DNA of 64,000 bases, from contig JBFXDS010000014.1 in the NCBI GenBank assembly GCA_050180895.1, forward strand, positions 31,818 through 95,817, written 5' to 3'. The DNA comes from JBGPEQ01 sp050180895 (GTDB lineage: Bacteria; Pseudomonadota; Alphaproteobacteria; Dongiales; Dongiaceae). The notes beneath the pieces are model-generated. The model saw nothing but the letters and a program-made list of their open reading frames with translations. It made no database searches and was not told where the DNA came from. Below, in pieces: positions 49,697 to 57,828 of this stretch (position 1 is its first letter; every line of letters starts with the position of its first letter). The position numbers were made by a program, and so were the translations under genes.

Positions 49697-51856
49697 ATGG
49701 CCACAGCCTCACCCGACTCAGCCGACAGAGAGCCGCGATCTCGTGCCCACGGCCGGCTGTTCGGGAGGGCGCTTGCCTGGCTGGCGCGAAACGCGGCCGA
49801 GGAACGCGAACGCTGGGTCCTGTGGATGCCGGTATTCATCGGCGCCGGTATTGCCGTCTATTTCGGGCTTGGCGCGGAGCCGCCGATCTGGAGCGGGGCG
49901 GTTGGCTTGGCCGCGGCGGTCGCGACTCGAATCGCGCTGCGGCGCCGGCCTCTGCCGGCTCTGGTGGCGACATGCCTGACACTGGCATTCCTCGGATTCG
50001 GTGCCGCGCAACTCCGCGTCGCCCTCGTCTCCGCGCCGCTTCTGCAGCGCGAGATCGGCGGTGCCGTCCTGGAGGGGCGGGCCTGCCAGGTCGCGCTGCT
50101 GCCGAGCGGCTATCGCGTGCATCTGGACCATCTAGCGGTCGCGGGTGTCGCATCAGAGGATACGCCCGCGCGCGTCCGGCTCCGGCTCCACGGCGCTTCC
50201 GCGGCGGACCATGCCGGCCAATGGGTCCGGCTCACGGCCCGGCTGGGGCCGATCTCGCCACCGGTCGCGCCCGGCGCGTTCGATTTCCAGCGCGACGTGT
50301 ACTTCGAGCGGATCGGTGCGGTCGGCTTCGCCTTCGGCGCCCCGCAACCGATCGCTCCCCGCAGCGAGGTGGGCTGGCTTGCCTCTCTGCCGTGCCAGCT
50401 GTCGGCCCTGCGCCTGGAGATTGCGAAGCGGATTCGCGCCGTCCTGCCGGGTGACATGGGCGCCATCTGCGTCGCCTTGATCACCGGCGATCAGGGCGCG
50501 ATCTCGGCGGCGACCATGCAGAACATGCGCGATTCCGGGCTGGTCCATCTGCTGTCGATCTCCGGGCTTCATATCGGGCTGGTGGCCGGCATTCTGTTCG
50601 TGACGGTGCGGCGGCTCTTGTGCCTCGTCCCGCGGGTGGCGCTGCACTACCCGATCAAGAAGTGGGGGGCCGTGGCCGCACTCGCCGGCACGCTGCTCTA
50701 CATGCTGCTGGCCGGGGCGCCCGTGCCGACGGTCCGGGCGTTCATCATGGCCGGCATGTTCCTGCTGGCGGTGCTCCTGGACCGGACGGCGATATCGATG
50801 CCGCCGGTCGCCTGGGCCGCCGTCATCGTGCTGCTCGTCAGGCCGGAGGAACTGATCGGGCCGAGCTTTCAGATGTCGTTCGCGGCCGTGGTCTGCCTGG
50901 TCGCGGCCTATGAGGGGACGCAGGCGGCCCGGCTGCGCTGGCGTGCCGGCAGCGGGTGGGGCAGCCGGGCCGCCCTGTATGTGGCGGCGCTGATCCTGAC
51001 CAGTCTCGTCGCCACCCTGGCGACGGCGCCGTACTCGATCTATCACTTCAACCGGATCGCCAACTACGGCGTCATCGCCAATATGCTCGCGGTTCCCCTG
51101 ACCGGCGCGTGGGTCATGCCGTGGGCGGTCTTTGCGGTCGTCCTCATGCCGTTCGGCCTCGAGCATCTGGCCCTGATACCCATGGGCTGGGGCGTCGACG
51201 TCATCACCGTCATCGCCGAGCAGGTCGCCGGCCGGCCGGAGGCGGCCTATGTCGTGCCCCTCCTGCCGACGGCCGGGCTGGCGGCGGTCACGCTGGGCGG
51301 CCTATGGCTGTGCCTGTGGCAGCGGCCCTGGCGCGTCGCCGGCGTGCCTATCGTCGCCCTGGGACTGGCCACGATCGCCTTTGCGCGGCCGCCGGATGTC
51401 CTGGTGTCCGAGGACGGCCGATTCTTTGCGGTCGCCGATCCGGCCGGCGGCCTGTTGCTGTCGACGCCGAACGCCGACGATTTCGTCGCCGACACGTGGT
51501 CGCGGCGGTCGGGCGCCGATGCGATGGGGAGTTTTCCGGCAGACGGCTACGGCGCCGGCGGACGGTTGGCTTGCGACAGCCTGGGCTGCATCTACAAGGC
51601 GTCCGGTCGGACGATCGCGCTGGTGCAGCAGTCGCTCGCGCTTGTCGAGGACTGCCGGGTCGCGGATGTCGTGGTCAGCCTGGAGCCGGTGCGCATGCCC
51701 TGTCCGGCGGCGACGGCGGTGATCGACCGGTTCGATCTGTGGCGCAACGGCGCCTATGCGATCTGGATCGACCGGGACGGCACCGTCGACATCCGATCGG
51801 TGCGGGAGATGCGCGGCGACCGGCCTTGGGTCGTGCGGCCGCAGCCCCGCGACTGA
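49697..51856 (+). CDS. comEC: ComEC/Rec2 family DNA-uptake channel protein
   Basis: Predicted inner-membrane channel for single-stranded DNA import during transformation. 719 residues. N-terminal membrane segments, a DUF4131-type domain (about 75-215), then the Competence domain with GLVHLLSISGLHIGLVAG, multiple membrane helices and LIGPSFQMSFAAVV. The roughly 170-residue C-terminal soluble part shows no HxHxDH, so the metallo-beta-lactamase nuclease domain of Bacillus ComEC is absent or degenerate. ATG at 49697, divergent from gltX; gltX-comEC-lexA neighbourhood is conserved. Confidence 0.92.
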   Translation: MATASPDSADREPRSRAHGRLFGRALAWLARNAAEERERWVLWMPVFIGAGIAVYFGLGAEPPIWSGAVGLAAAVATRIALRRRPLPALVATCLTLAFLGFGAAQLRVALVSAPLLQREIGGAVLEGRACQVALLPSGYRVHLDHLAVAGVASEDTPARVRLRLHGASAADHAGQWVRLTARLGPISPPVAPGAFDFQRDVYFERIGAVGFAFGAPQPIAPRSEVGWLASLPCQLSALRLEIAKRIRAVLPGDMGAICVALITGDQGAISAATMQNMRDSGLVHLLSISGLHIGLVAGILFVTVRRLLCLVPRVALHYPIKKWGAVAALAGTLLYMLLAGAPVPTVRAFIMAGMFLLAVLLDRTAISMPPVAWAAVIVLLVRPEELIGPSFQMSFAAVVCLVAAYEGTQAARLRWRAGSGWGSRAALYVAALILTSLVATLATAPYSIYHFNRIANYGVIANMLAVPLTGAWVMPWAVFAVVLMPFGLEHLALIPMGWGVDVITVIAEQVAGRPEAAYVVPLLPTAGLAAVTLGGLWLCLWQRPWRVAGVPIVALGLATIAFARPPDVLVSEDGRFFAVADPAGGLLLSTPNADDFVADTWSRRSGADAMGSFPADGYGAGGRLACDSLGCIYKASGRTIALVQQSLALVEDCRVADVVVSLEPVRMPCPAATAVIDRFDLWRNGAYAIWIDRDGTVDIRSVREMRGDRPWVVRPQPRD

Positions 51857-51862
51857 CCGGGG

Positions 51863-53827
51863 TCAGGTCGGGCGTCTGTGGATGCGCCGCCCGTCCATAT
51901 AGAGCGCGTCGAGATCCGACTGCAGGAAGAATCGAAGTGCGTCGTCAGGCGATTCGACGATCGGCTCGCCGGGTCCGTTGAAGGAGGTGTTGAGGATCAC
52001 GGGCACGCCGGTGAGCGAGTCGAAGCGGCGCAGCAGGCGATGGAAGGCGCCGCAGCTCTCGTCGACCGTCTGGATGCGGGACGACCCGTCGACATGGGTG
52101 ATCGCAGGAATGTCCGCCGATGTGACCTGGGCGGTGAACAGCATGTGCGGTGACGGCAGCGGCAGTCCCGCGAACCATTGCGCGGCGCGGTCCGCGAGCA
52201 CTGCCGGCGCGAACGGCCGCCACGGCTCGCGCCCCTTGATGGCGTTGACGCGCGCCCAGTTCTCGGCTTTGCGCGGATCGGCCAGGATCGACCGGTGACC
52301 GAGGGCGCGCGGCCCGATCTCGCTGCGTCCCTCGAACCAGCCGATGACCCTGTCGGCGGCGAGGTCCTGCGCGGCGGCCTCGGCCCAGTCCGGCGCCGGT
52401 TCCCAGGTGATCCGCTCGCCATGCCGCTGCAGCGCGGCGTCGATTTCGGCATCGCCGATGCGGGCGCCCAGATAGGCATCCACCGCGGCGCCGTTCGGCG
52501 GTGGCGCCGGGAGCGGCTGGTCGAGGACATTGTGATGGAGGGCGAGGGCGGCCCCGAGCGCCAGCCCGCTGTCGTCGCACCAGGGCGGCACCTGCACCGA
52601 GGCGAAGCGGCCGTCGCGCGCCAGCAGGCTGTTGGCGGGACAGTTCAGCGCGGTGCCGCCAGCGTAGCACAGCGGTAGTCCGCCGAGCCCCATCCTCTGC
52701 AGGATGGCATCGAAGGCGGCGACCGTCTCGGTCAGGGTCGCGTCGAACAGCGTCTGCGTGGATGCGGCGATGTCGGCGTTGATCGGCGCGGTCATCTGCG
52801 CGCGATCCCGGAACGGCCGCAGGTCGTAGCCGAGGACCTCGGCGCGGGCGAGGCAATGGCGGATCCAGTCGTCCTCCGGTTGCCGATGCCCGTTGGCGTG
52901 GAGGTCGTACATGTTGCCGACGAATCCTGCGTCGAACAGGCGCGGCTCGCCGTAGGGCGCCAACCCCATCAGCTTGCCGGACGGGCCGATCAGGCCGAGA
53001 TTGAGGCGGATGCCGGCGGTCTCGTAGATCGCGCCGACGACGAGATGATGCGGCGCCAGCGGGAAGAGGCGATGACCGTCGCCGAGATAGAACATGCCCG
53101 TGTGGTAGCTCTGGCCGCCGCCGAATCCGTCATGGGTGAGGATGGCCGCGCGGTCGAGGCCCGCCGGGTAGTAGATCGAGGCGGCATGGGCCATGTGGTG
53201 CTGGATGAAGTAGGCCGGGATCGCCCGGCCGTTGAGCGTGAGGACCGCCGGATAGTGGAAGCCGTGGCGGATGACGTCGGTGCGCGTGAACTGCCCGTAG
53301 TCGCGGGCGGCGATGTCGCGCAGGCGCGGCCGGTTCGTCCAGGGCTCCGCGCTGATGTAGCTGTCCATCCAGCCGAGGCGGGAGAAGGCCGACTCCGGCA
53401 CCGTTTTGTACTCGGGGAAGTAGCAGGAGACGGAATGGCGCGTAAGGTCCTCGCCCTTCTCGTTGCGGTAGAGCAGGTCGAGGATCTCCGAATAGAGGAA
53501 TGTCCGGGGATCGGTCTTGGCCTTCTCCAAGATGCCGACGAGGCTGCAAGGCGCTGTGTGGCGCGGATGGCGCTGCAAGGCGACGGACAGGCGGACGGGA
53601 TCGCGGCCGATCAGCTCGATCTTCTGGGTCGAGGTGATCGCGCAGTAGTCGATGTCGGAGTCCTCCAGCCCGGCATCGGCGAGCGCCCGTTCGATCGTGG
53701 CAACATCCAACGACAGCGCGTGCTTGATGCGGCTGAGGCGCTCGCGCAGGACGAACGACGCCACGCGGCCATCGCGCAGGACGGCGGCACCGGCATCGTG
53801 ACCGAACTGCAGGCCGAGAATGTTCAT
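51863..53827 (-). CDS. NodU/CmcH/TobZ-family carbamoyltransferase
   Basis: O-carbamoyltransferase using carbamoyl phosphate and ATP through carbamoyladenylate; known relatives modify Nod factors, cephamycin or tobramycin. 654 residues. N-terminal Kae1-like domain starts MNILGLQFGHDAGAAVLRDG, with metal-binding His in YFIQHHMAHAASIYYPAG; the YrdC-like C-terminal domain shows GRSEIGPRALGHRSILADPR and VILNTSFNGPGEPIV. ATG at 53827 fits the family; a GTG at 53863 is open upstream. It separates comEC from lexA, unusual for this neighbourhood. The substrate is unknown, probably a sugar. Confidence 0.9.
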   Translation of the reverse strand: MNILGLQFGHDAGAAVLRDGRVASFVLRERLSRIKHALSLDVATIERALADAGLEDSDIDYCAITSTQKIELIGRDPVRLSVALQRHPRHTAPCSLVGILEKAKTDPRTFLYSEILDLLYRNEKGEDLTRHSVSCYFPEYKTVPESAFSRLGWMDSYISAEPWTNRPRLRDIAARDYGQFTRTDVIRHGFHYPAVLTLNGRAIPAYFIQHHMAHAASIYYPAGLDRAAILTHDGFGGGQSYHTGMFYLGDGHRLFPLAPHHLVVGAIYETAGIRLNLGLIGPSGKLMGLAPYGEPRLFDAGFVGNMYDLHANGHRQPEDDWIRHCLARAEVLGYDLRPFRDRAQMTAPINADIAASTQTLFDATLTETVAAFDAILQRMGLGGLPLCYAGGTALNCPANSLLARDGRFASVQVPPWCDDSGLALGAALALHHNVLDQPLPAPPPNGAAVDAYLGARIGDAEIDAALQRHGERITWEPAPDWAEAAAQDLAADRVIGWFEGRSEIGPRALGHRSILADPRKAENWARVNAIKGREPWRPFAPAVLADRAAQWFAGLPLPSPHMLFTAQVTSADIPAITHVDGSSRIQTVDESCGAFHRLLRRFDSLTGVPVILNTSFNGPGEPIVESPDDALRFFLQSDLDALYMDGRRIHRRPT

Positions 53828-53929
53828 CGACGACTCAGGGTTCCGCCGGGGAATCGGCGGCACACCTTAGCGGAGGCCGCCGCGGATTGTCAGCCCCGGC
53901 GGCCCCGCTGCGGCAGGACAGCGGGAGCG

Positions 53930-54634
53930 TCAGAACCGCCGCAGCAGCCCGACCAGACGTCCCTGGATCTGCACGCGGTCCGGCCCGAAGATGCGCGTCT
54001 CGTAGGCCGGATTGGCCGGCTCGAGGGCGATCGAATCGCCCTTCCGCCGCAGGCGCTTCAAGGTGACCTCGGCATTGTCGACGAGGGCGACGATGATGGA
54101 GCCGTTGTCGGCATTGTCGCAGCGCTCGATGATCGCCGTGTCGCCGTTGAGGATGCCGGCGTTGAGCATCGAATCGCCCTCGATTTCCAGCGCATAGTGT
54201 TCGCCCCGGCCGAGCAGGCTGGCGGGCACGTCGACGGTGTTCGAGTGATCCTTCAGCGCCTCGATCGGCGTGCCGGCGGCGATGCGTCCGTAGAGCGGCA
54301 GCTGCACGGCCGCCACCTCCGGCGCGACCGCGGCGCCGCTGATGACGCCGCCGAAATTTCCCTGGATGACATTGGGCGAGAAGCGCCCAGCCTCGCCCTT
54401 GCGCCCGCCGATGCCGAGATCCTCCGGCAGCCGGAGGACCTCGAGCGCGCGGGCCTTGTGCGGCAGCCGCTTGATGAATCCGCGCTCCTCGAGCCCCGTG
54501 ATCAGGCGATGGATACCCGACTTCGACTTGAGGCCGAGCGCCTCCTTCATCTCGTCGAAGGAGGGCGAAACGCCCTTCTCGGTGAGATGCCGGTTGATGA
54601 ACAGGAGCAGTTCATTCTGTTTGCGTGTCAGCAT
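53930..54634 (-). CDS. lexA: LexA repressor
   Basis: SOS master repressor, 234 residues. N-terminal winged helix (MLTRKQNELLLFINRHL; SPSFDEMKEALGLKSKSGIH) and C-terminal self-cleaving peptidase with Ala120-Gly121 cleavage site in RIAAGTPIEA, Ser155 in EGDSMLNAG and Lys193 in VTLKRLRR. ATG at 54634. The upstream region carries two GTTC-N7-GTTC boxes, so it is autoregulated. The following carbamoyltransferase starts about 100 bp after its stop. Confidence 0.97.
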   Translation of the reverse strand: MLTRKQNELLLFINRHLTEKGVSPSFDEMKEALGLKSKSGIHRLITGLEERGFIKRLPHKARALEVLRLPEDLGIGGRKGEAGRFSPNVIQGNFGGVISGAAVAPEVAAVQLPLYGRIAAGTPIEALKDHSNTVDVPASLLGRGEHYALEIEGDSMLNAGILNGDTAIIERCDNADNGSIIVALVDNAEVTLKRLRRKGDSIALEPANPAYETRIFGPDRVQIQGRLVGLLRRF

Positions 54635-54677
54635 GTGAGGTGCCTATCTTCTCGGAACAAAACCTAAACGTATATAT

Positions 54678-54692
54678 GTTCTAGTTTGGTTC
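54678..54692 (-). promoter_or_regulatory. LexA (SOS) box, proximal, lexA promoter
   Basis: GTTC (54678-54681), TAGTTTG, GTTC (54689-54692), centred about 50 bp upstream of the lexA ATG. On the minus strand TTGACC (54702-54697) and an ATATATA stretch (54677-54671) flank it as -35 and -10 candidates, so LexA would sit between them. Exact match to the alphaproteobacterial SOS consensus. Confidence 0.88.
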
Positions 54693-54801
54693 AAGAGGTC
54701 AAGTGCTTTTTTGTTCCCGCGAGAAGTTTTTTTTGCACCCCGGGCAGCCCCCCGGGCAGCGGCCGGGGTTCCCAGAGCGGAAACACTCCAATGGAGCCCA
54801 T
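54691..54801 (-). CDS. Short ORF behind the distal SOS promoter (36 or 45 codons)
   Basis: From ATG at 54801 it encodes 36 residues beginning MGSIGVFPLWEPRPLPGG and ending KKHLTS; an in-frame ATG at 54828 would give 45 residues but lies inside the -10 of the distal promoter, upstream of the expected transcript start. The stop overlaps the proximal LexA box. No strong ribosome site is visible. Not recognised; small SOS-induced proteins such as division inhibitors exist in other bacteria, but nothing links this one to them beyond position. It may simply be a long lexA leader. Confidence 0.3.
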   Translation of the reverse strand: MGSIGVFPLWEPRPLPGGLPGVQKKLLAGTKKHLTS

Positions 54802-54822
54802 GCCCAGCGGAAATGCCAGTAT

Positions 54823-54855
54823 GTTCATTTTATGTTCTATACCCGCATATGTCAA
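54823..54855 (-). promoter_or_regulatory. Distal SOS-controlled sigma70 promoter upstream of lexA
   Basis: On the minus strand TTGACA (54855-54850), an exact 17-bp spacer and TAAAAT (54832-54827). A GTTC-N7-GTTC box (54823-54837 in plus-strand coordinates) overlaps the -10, so LexA binding would occlude it. It is about 190 bp upstream of the lexA ATG and points towards lexA. Confidence 0.8.
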
Positions 54856-54944
54856 TGAGCATCCGACCGGAAGATCAGATCTCATCGAATCCGAGGTCGC
54901 GCCACCGTCGCACCCGGTAGGGAGTCGTGAATCGATGGGGCGGC

Positions 54945-56639
54945 CTACTGGCGAGCTTCGGAGTGCCGTCTCCCGACCCGCTCGTAGATGGCTTCGAGAC
55001 CTCGGCACAGGCCGGCGCTGTCGCAGACGGGCGCGCGGGCGAGGCGGTCGCGCATGACGGCGCGCAAGCTCGCCAGCGCATCCTGCGTGGCCGGCGAGCG
55101 CGCAAGCGCAATGGCCTGCGCGACGAGGGCGTCGCGGTCGGCGAGGCACCAGTCCTCGAGGCCGGCCGCCCGCAGGAGGGACAGGCTGGTCCGGCTCGCC
55201 CAGCGGTCGCCGTCGCAGGTCAGGACCGGCACCCCTTGCCAGAGCGCTTCCATGGTCGTCGTGCCGCCGGAATAGGGGAAGGTGTCGAGCGCGATATCGA
55301 CGCGGCCATAGGCGGCGAGAAAGGCGCTGTGCTCCGACGGACCATCCAGGAGCAGACGCTCCGCGTCGACGCCGCGGCGCGCGAACCGGTCGCGCAGGTG
55401 CGCCTGGTTGGAGGCGTCGCCCAGGGCGCGGTTCTTGAGCAGAAGCCGCGTCTGCGGGGCGCCTCTGAGGATGGCCGCCCAGGCGTCGACCGTCGCGTCG
55501 GTGATCTTGTAGTGCGAGCAGAAGCAGCCGAAGGTCAGGTGACCGTCGGCGAGGACGGGCGGCGGCGCCACGTCGGGAACCGGATAGGGCACGCTGAAGG
55601 CGAGATACGATCCGGGGACGCGCAGCACGCGCTCGCTGTAGAAGCGCTCCTCTGCGGCCGGGATCACGGTATCGTCGCCGACGATGTAGTCGAACGCATC
55701 GATGCCGGTCGTCGCGAACATGTTGAACCATCCGACGATGAGCGGCGCCGGCCGTCGCATGAAGAGGCCGAGCCGTCGGGGGACGCTGTAGCCGTTGAGG
55801 TCGACCAGGATGTCGATGTTGCAACGTGCCACATAGCCGGCGAGTCCGTCGTTCGGCGCACCCCGGACGTCATGGATGTAGTCGTTGGGATAGTCGCGAT
55901 AGCCGCTCCCGGCGTCCGGCGGCCTGCCGTCCGAGAAGAGATGGATCTCGAAGCGCGAGCGGTCGTGATGATTGACCGCGCCCCACACCGGCTTCATCCA
56001 GTTGCGATCGGCGAAGAAGGACGAGACATAGCCGATGCGCAGCTTCGCGGCCGGGGCCGGCGGCGGCCGGTCGCGGCGCTCCGCCGCCTCCCGTTCGGCC
56101 CAGGCGCGCCGGGCCTGCAGCACGGCCGCGTTGTCCGCGCCGGCCGCGCCCGGAATGAGACAGGCGATGTTGCGGCGCGCCTCCTGCGCCAATTTCGGAT
56201 GGCCGCTCTCGGCGATGCGGCGATAGCAGTCGCGCGCGGCATCGACCTCGCCCAGCTCGAACAGCGCTTGCCCCAGATTGAAGCGGAATTCCGCAAGATC
56301 GGATCGCAGAGCAACGGCCCGGCGCAGGCAGCGGGCGGCCTCGCCATAGGCGGCCCGCGCCAGCTCGGCGGCGCCGAGTCCCGCCCACGCCTCGGGAAGC
56401 GACGGGTCGAGCGAAAGGGCGCGATGGTACTCGGTTGCCGCCGCCGCGAGCTGCGCATCGAGCCGCAGGGCATCGGCATACTGGGCGGCCAGCGCGGCAT
56501 GATCCGGCATTCGCGCCACGGCGGCTGCGAGGGCGTCCCGCGCCTCGGCGTCCGATCCTGCCGCGAGGCGCGCCGTCGTCCAGTCGAGAATCGCCTCGGC
56601 GTCCTGTTCGGGGGTGGTGTTTCCAGCGGGACTCGTCAT
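54945..56639 (-). CDS. TPR / OGT-like (GT41-type) glycosyltransferase
   Basis: 564 residues. The N-terminal third holds several TPR units (AAATEYHRALSLDPSLPEAW, AARCLRRAVALRSDLAEFRF, ARDCYRRIAESGHPKLA). The C-terminal two thirds match the bacterial O-GlcNAc-transferase-like fold: GYVSSFFADRNWMKPVW, CNIDILVDLNGYSVPRRLGL, LTFGCFCSHYKITDATVDAW and the nucleotide-sugar site DTFPYSGGTTTMEALWQGVP. The His found in the DxxxH loop of characterised OGTs is not present at that position (ADRN instead). ATG at 56639 overlaps the upstream methyltransferase stop. Acceptor and sugar unknown; probably cytoplasmic. Confidence 0.87.
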   Translation of the reverse strand: MTSPAGNTTPEQDAEAILDWTTARLAAGSDAEARDALAAAVARMPDHAALAAQYADALRLDAQLAAAATEYHRALSLDPSLPEAWAGLGAAELARAAYGEAARCLRRAVALRSDLAEFRFNLGQALFELGEVDAARDCYRRIAESGHPKLAQEARRNIACLIPGAAGADNAAVLQARRAWAEREAAERRDRPPPAPAAKLRIGYVSSFFADRNWMKPVWGAVNHHDRSRFEIHLFSDGRPPDAGSGYRDYPNDYIHDVRGAPNDGLAGYVARCNIDILVDLNGYSVPRRLGLFMRRPAPLIVGWFNMFATTGIDAFDYIVGDDTVIPAAEERFYSERVLRVPGSYLAFSVPYPVPDVAPPPVLADGHLTFGCFCSHYKITDATVDAWAAILRGAPQTRLLLKNRALGDASNQAHLRDRFARRGVDAERLLLDGPSEHSAFLAAYGRVDIALDTFPYSGGTTTMEALWQGVPVLTCDGDRWASRTSLSLLRAAGLEDWCLADRDALVAQAIALARSPATQDALASLRAVMRDRLARAPVCDSAGLCRGLEAIYERVGRRHSEARQ

Positions 56640-57664
56640 CCGCCAGATCCGCGCAGGAGCATGATGGTCGCCGCCTCGCCGCGGATCTTCACGGGCGTCG
56701 CGCTGCCGGGACGCACGCCCGGATTGGCGGCGACCGCCGCCTTCAGCGCCTCGACATCCGAGGTCAGCAGCACCGCGCGCCAGCCTTCGGGGCGGCCGAG
56801 GCGGACCAACTCGCGCAGGATGTCCTGGTAGAGCAGGCGGTTCTGCGCCGGGCTGCCGAACTGCTTGCCGAAGGGAAGATTGGCGAGGAAGAGGGAGAGG
56901 CTGCCGTCGGCAAGCCCGGTCGCGCGCGCATCGCCGGCGGCCAGCTGCAGCTCGGATATATGGGCCAGGTTGCGGCGGGCGCCGGCGATGGCCTGGCGGT
57001 CCTGATCGATACCGCTCAGGCGGGCCGCCGGCGCATAGGCGTGGACCTCGGCGAGCAAGGTGCCGCTGCCGCAGACCGGGTCGAGGACCATGTCGTCGTC
57101 GCGCGGGTTGGCGAGGAAGGCCATGGCGGCGGCGATCGTCGGCGGCAGGCTGCCGGGGCGCTCGGCCGCGCGGCGCTGCCGCAGCGCCGCCTGATCGGCG
57201 GTGCGATAAGGCAGGCACAGATAGTAGGACTCCTCGACGCAAAACAGCGCGGCAAGCCGCGGCGACGTCTCGTCGAGCGCGACGCCGCGCTGCTTCAGCT
57301 CGCGGGCGAGCCAGCGCGCCAGTTCGTGACGGTTGAAGCGCGCGCCGTCGACGGTGACGACGAGGTGCCAGGCGCCCTTCGACGCGCCGAGCATCGCGGC
57401 GAGTACGTCGAGCTGGCGGTTCGAGATCTTGTAGCGGCCGTAGATCGGGCAGCGCTGAATATCTTCGGCGATGCGAAGATCGACCGGGCGCGGCTCCTTC
57501 TGCAGGCGCGGCAGAAAGACGAGGTCGTGATTGCGCTGCCAGAGGATCGTGGGCTTGGTGCGGCGGTCGACGAGTCCGTTGAAGCGAAGTTCGGTGATCA
57601 GGATCTTGGCGAGGCCGGGCGCGCAGCGGAGCAGCCAGCTGGGGGCTCCGGGGTGTTCGGCCAC
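56636..57664 (-). CDS. UPF0020-type RNA methyltransferase (N2-guanosine class)
   Basis: About 342 residues from GTG at 57664. The N-terminal THUMP-like region (WLLRCAPGLAKILITELRF, then a strand-rich stretch ending FNRHELARWLARELKQRGV) is followed by a Rossmann SAM domain with DPVCGSGTLLAEV and catalytic NLPFGKQFG, the variant of NPPY seen in Trm14/Trm11-like tRNA guanine-N2 methyltransferases. The open frame runs upstream to 57754, but that part is read from a palindromic repeat and resembles no protein. Stop overlaps the glycosyltransferase start (ATGA). Target RNA not known. Confidence 0.85.
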   Translation of the reverse strand: MAEHPGAPSWLLRCAPGLAKILITELRFNGLVDRRTKPTILWQRNHDLVFLPRLQKEPRPVDLRIAEDIQRCPIYGRYKISNRQLDVLAAMLGASKGAWHLVVTVDGARFNRHELARWLARELKQRGVALDETSPRLAALFCVEESYYLCLPYRTADQAALRQRRAAERPGSLPPTIAAAMAFLANPRDDDMVLDPVCGSGTLLAEVHAYAPAARLSGIDQDRQAIAGARRNLAHISELQLAAGDARATGLADGSLSLFLANLPFGKQFGSPAQNRLLYQDILRELVRLGRPEGWRAVLLTSDVEALKAAVAANPGVRPGSATPVKIRGEAATIMLLRGSGG

Positions 57665-57708
57665 CTTTTGGACGATCTTCTTAGTGCTTTGAGTATTGGA
57701 TCGGCGCG

Positions 57709-57793
57709 GTGCGTGCTTCGACAAGCTCAGCATGAGGGCTTTTCTTCGTGCCACAAAGAATCCCCCTCATCCTGAGCCTGTCGAAGGACGCAC
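57709..57793 (+). repeat. 84-bp palindromic repeat, family A, copy 4
   Basis: Arms GTGCGTGCTTCGACAAGCTC...ATGAGGG and CCCTCATCCTGAGCCTGTCG...GGACGCAC with a few mismatches; the spacer contains TTCGTGCCACAAAGAA. It lies between the convergent-looking ends of the moeA and methyltransferase transcription units and overlaps a spurious upstream extension of the methyltransferase frame. Confidence 0.9.
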
Positions 57794-57828
57794 GGTGCGC
57801 ATGCAGCCGGTCTCGCGTTTGTCCACAC

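Noticed and set aside
57665..57754. N-terminal extension of the RNA methyltransferase frame
   Set aside because: The first 30 codons largely read the family A repeat, whose LSLSK-type translation recurs wherever the repeat is open; the GTG at 57664 is preferred.
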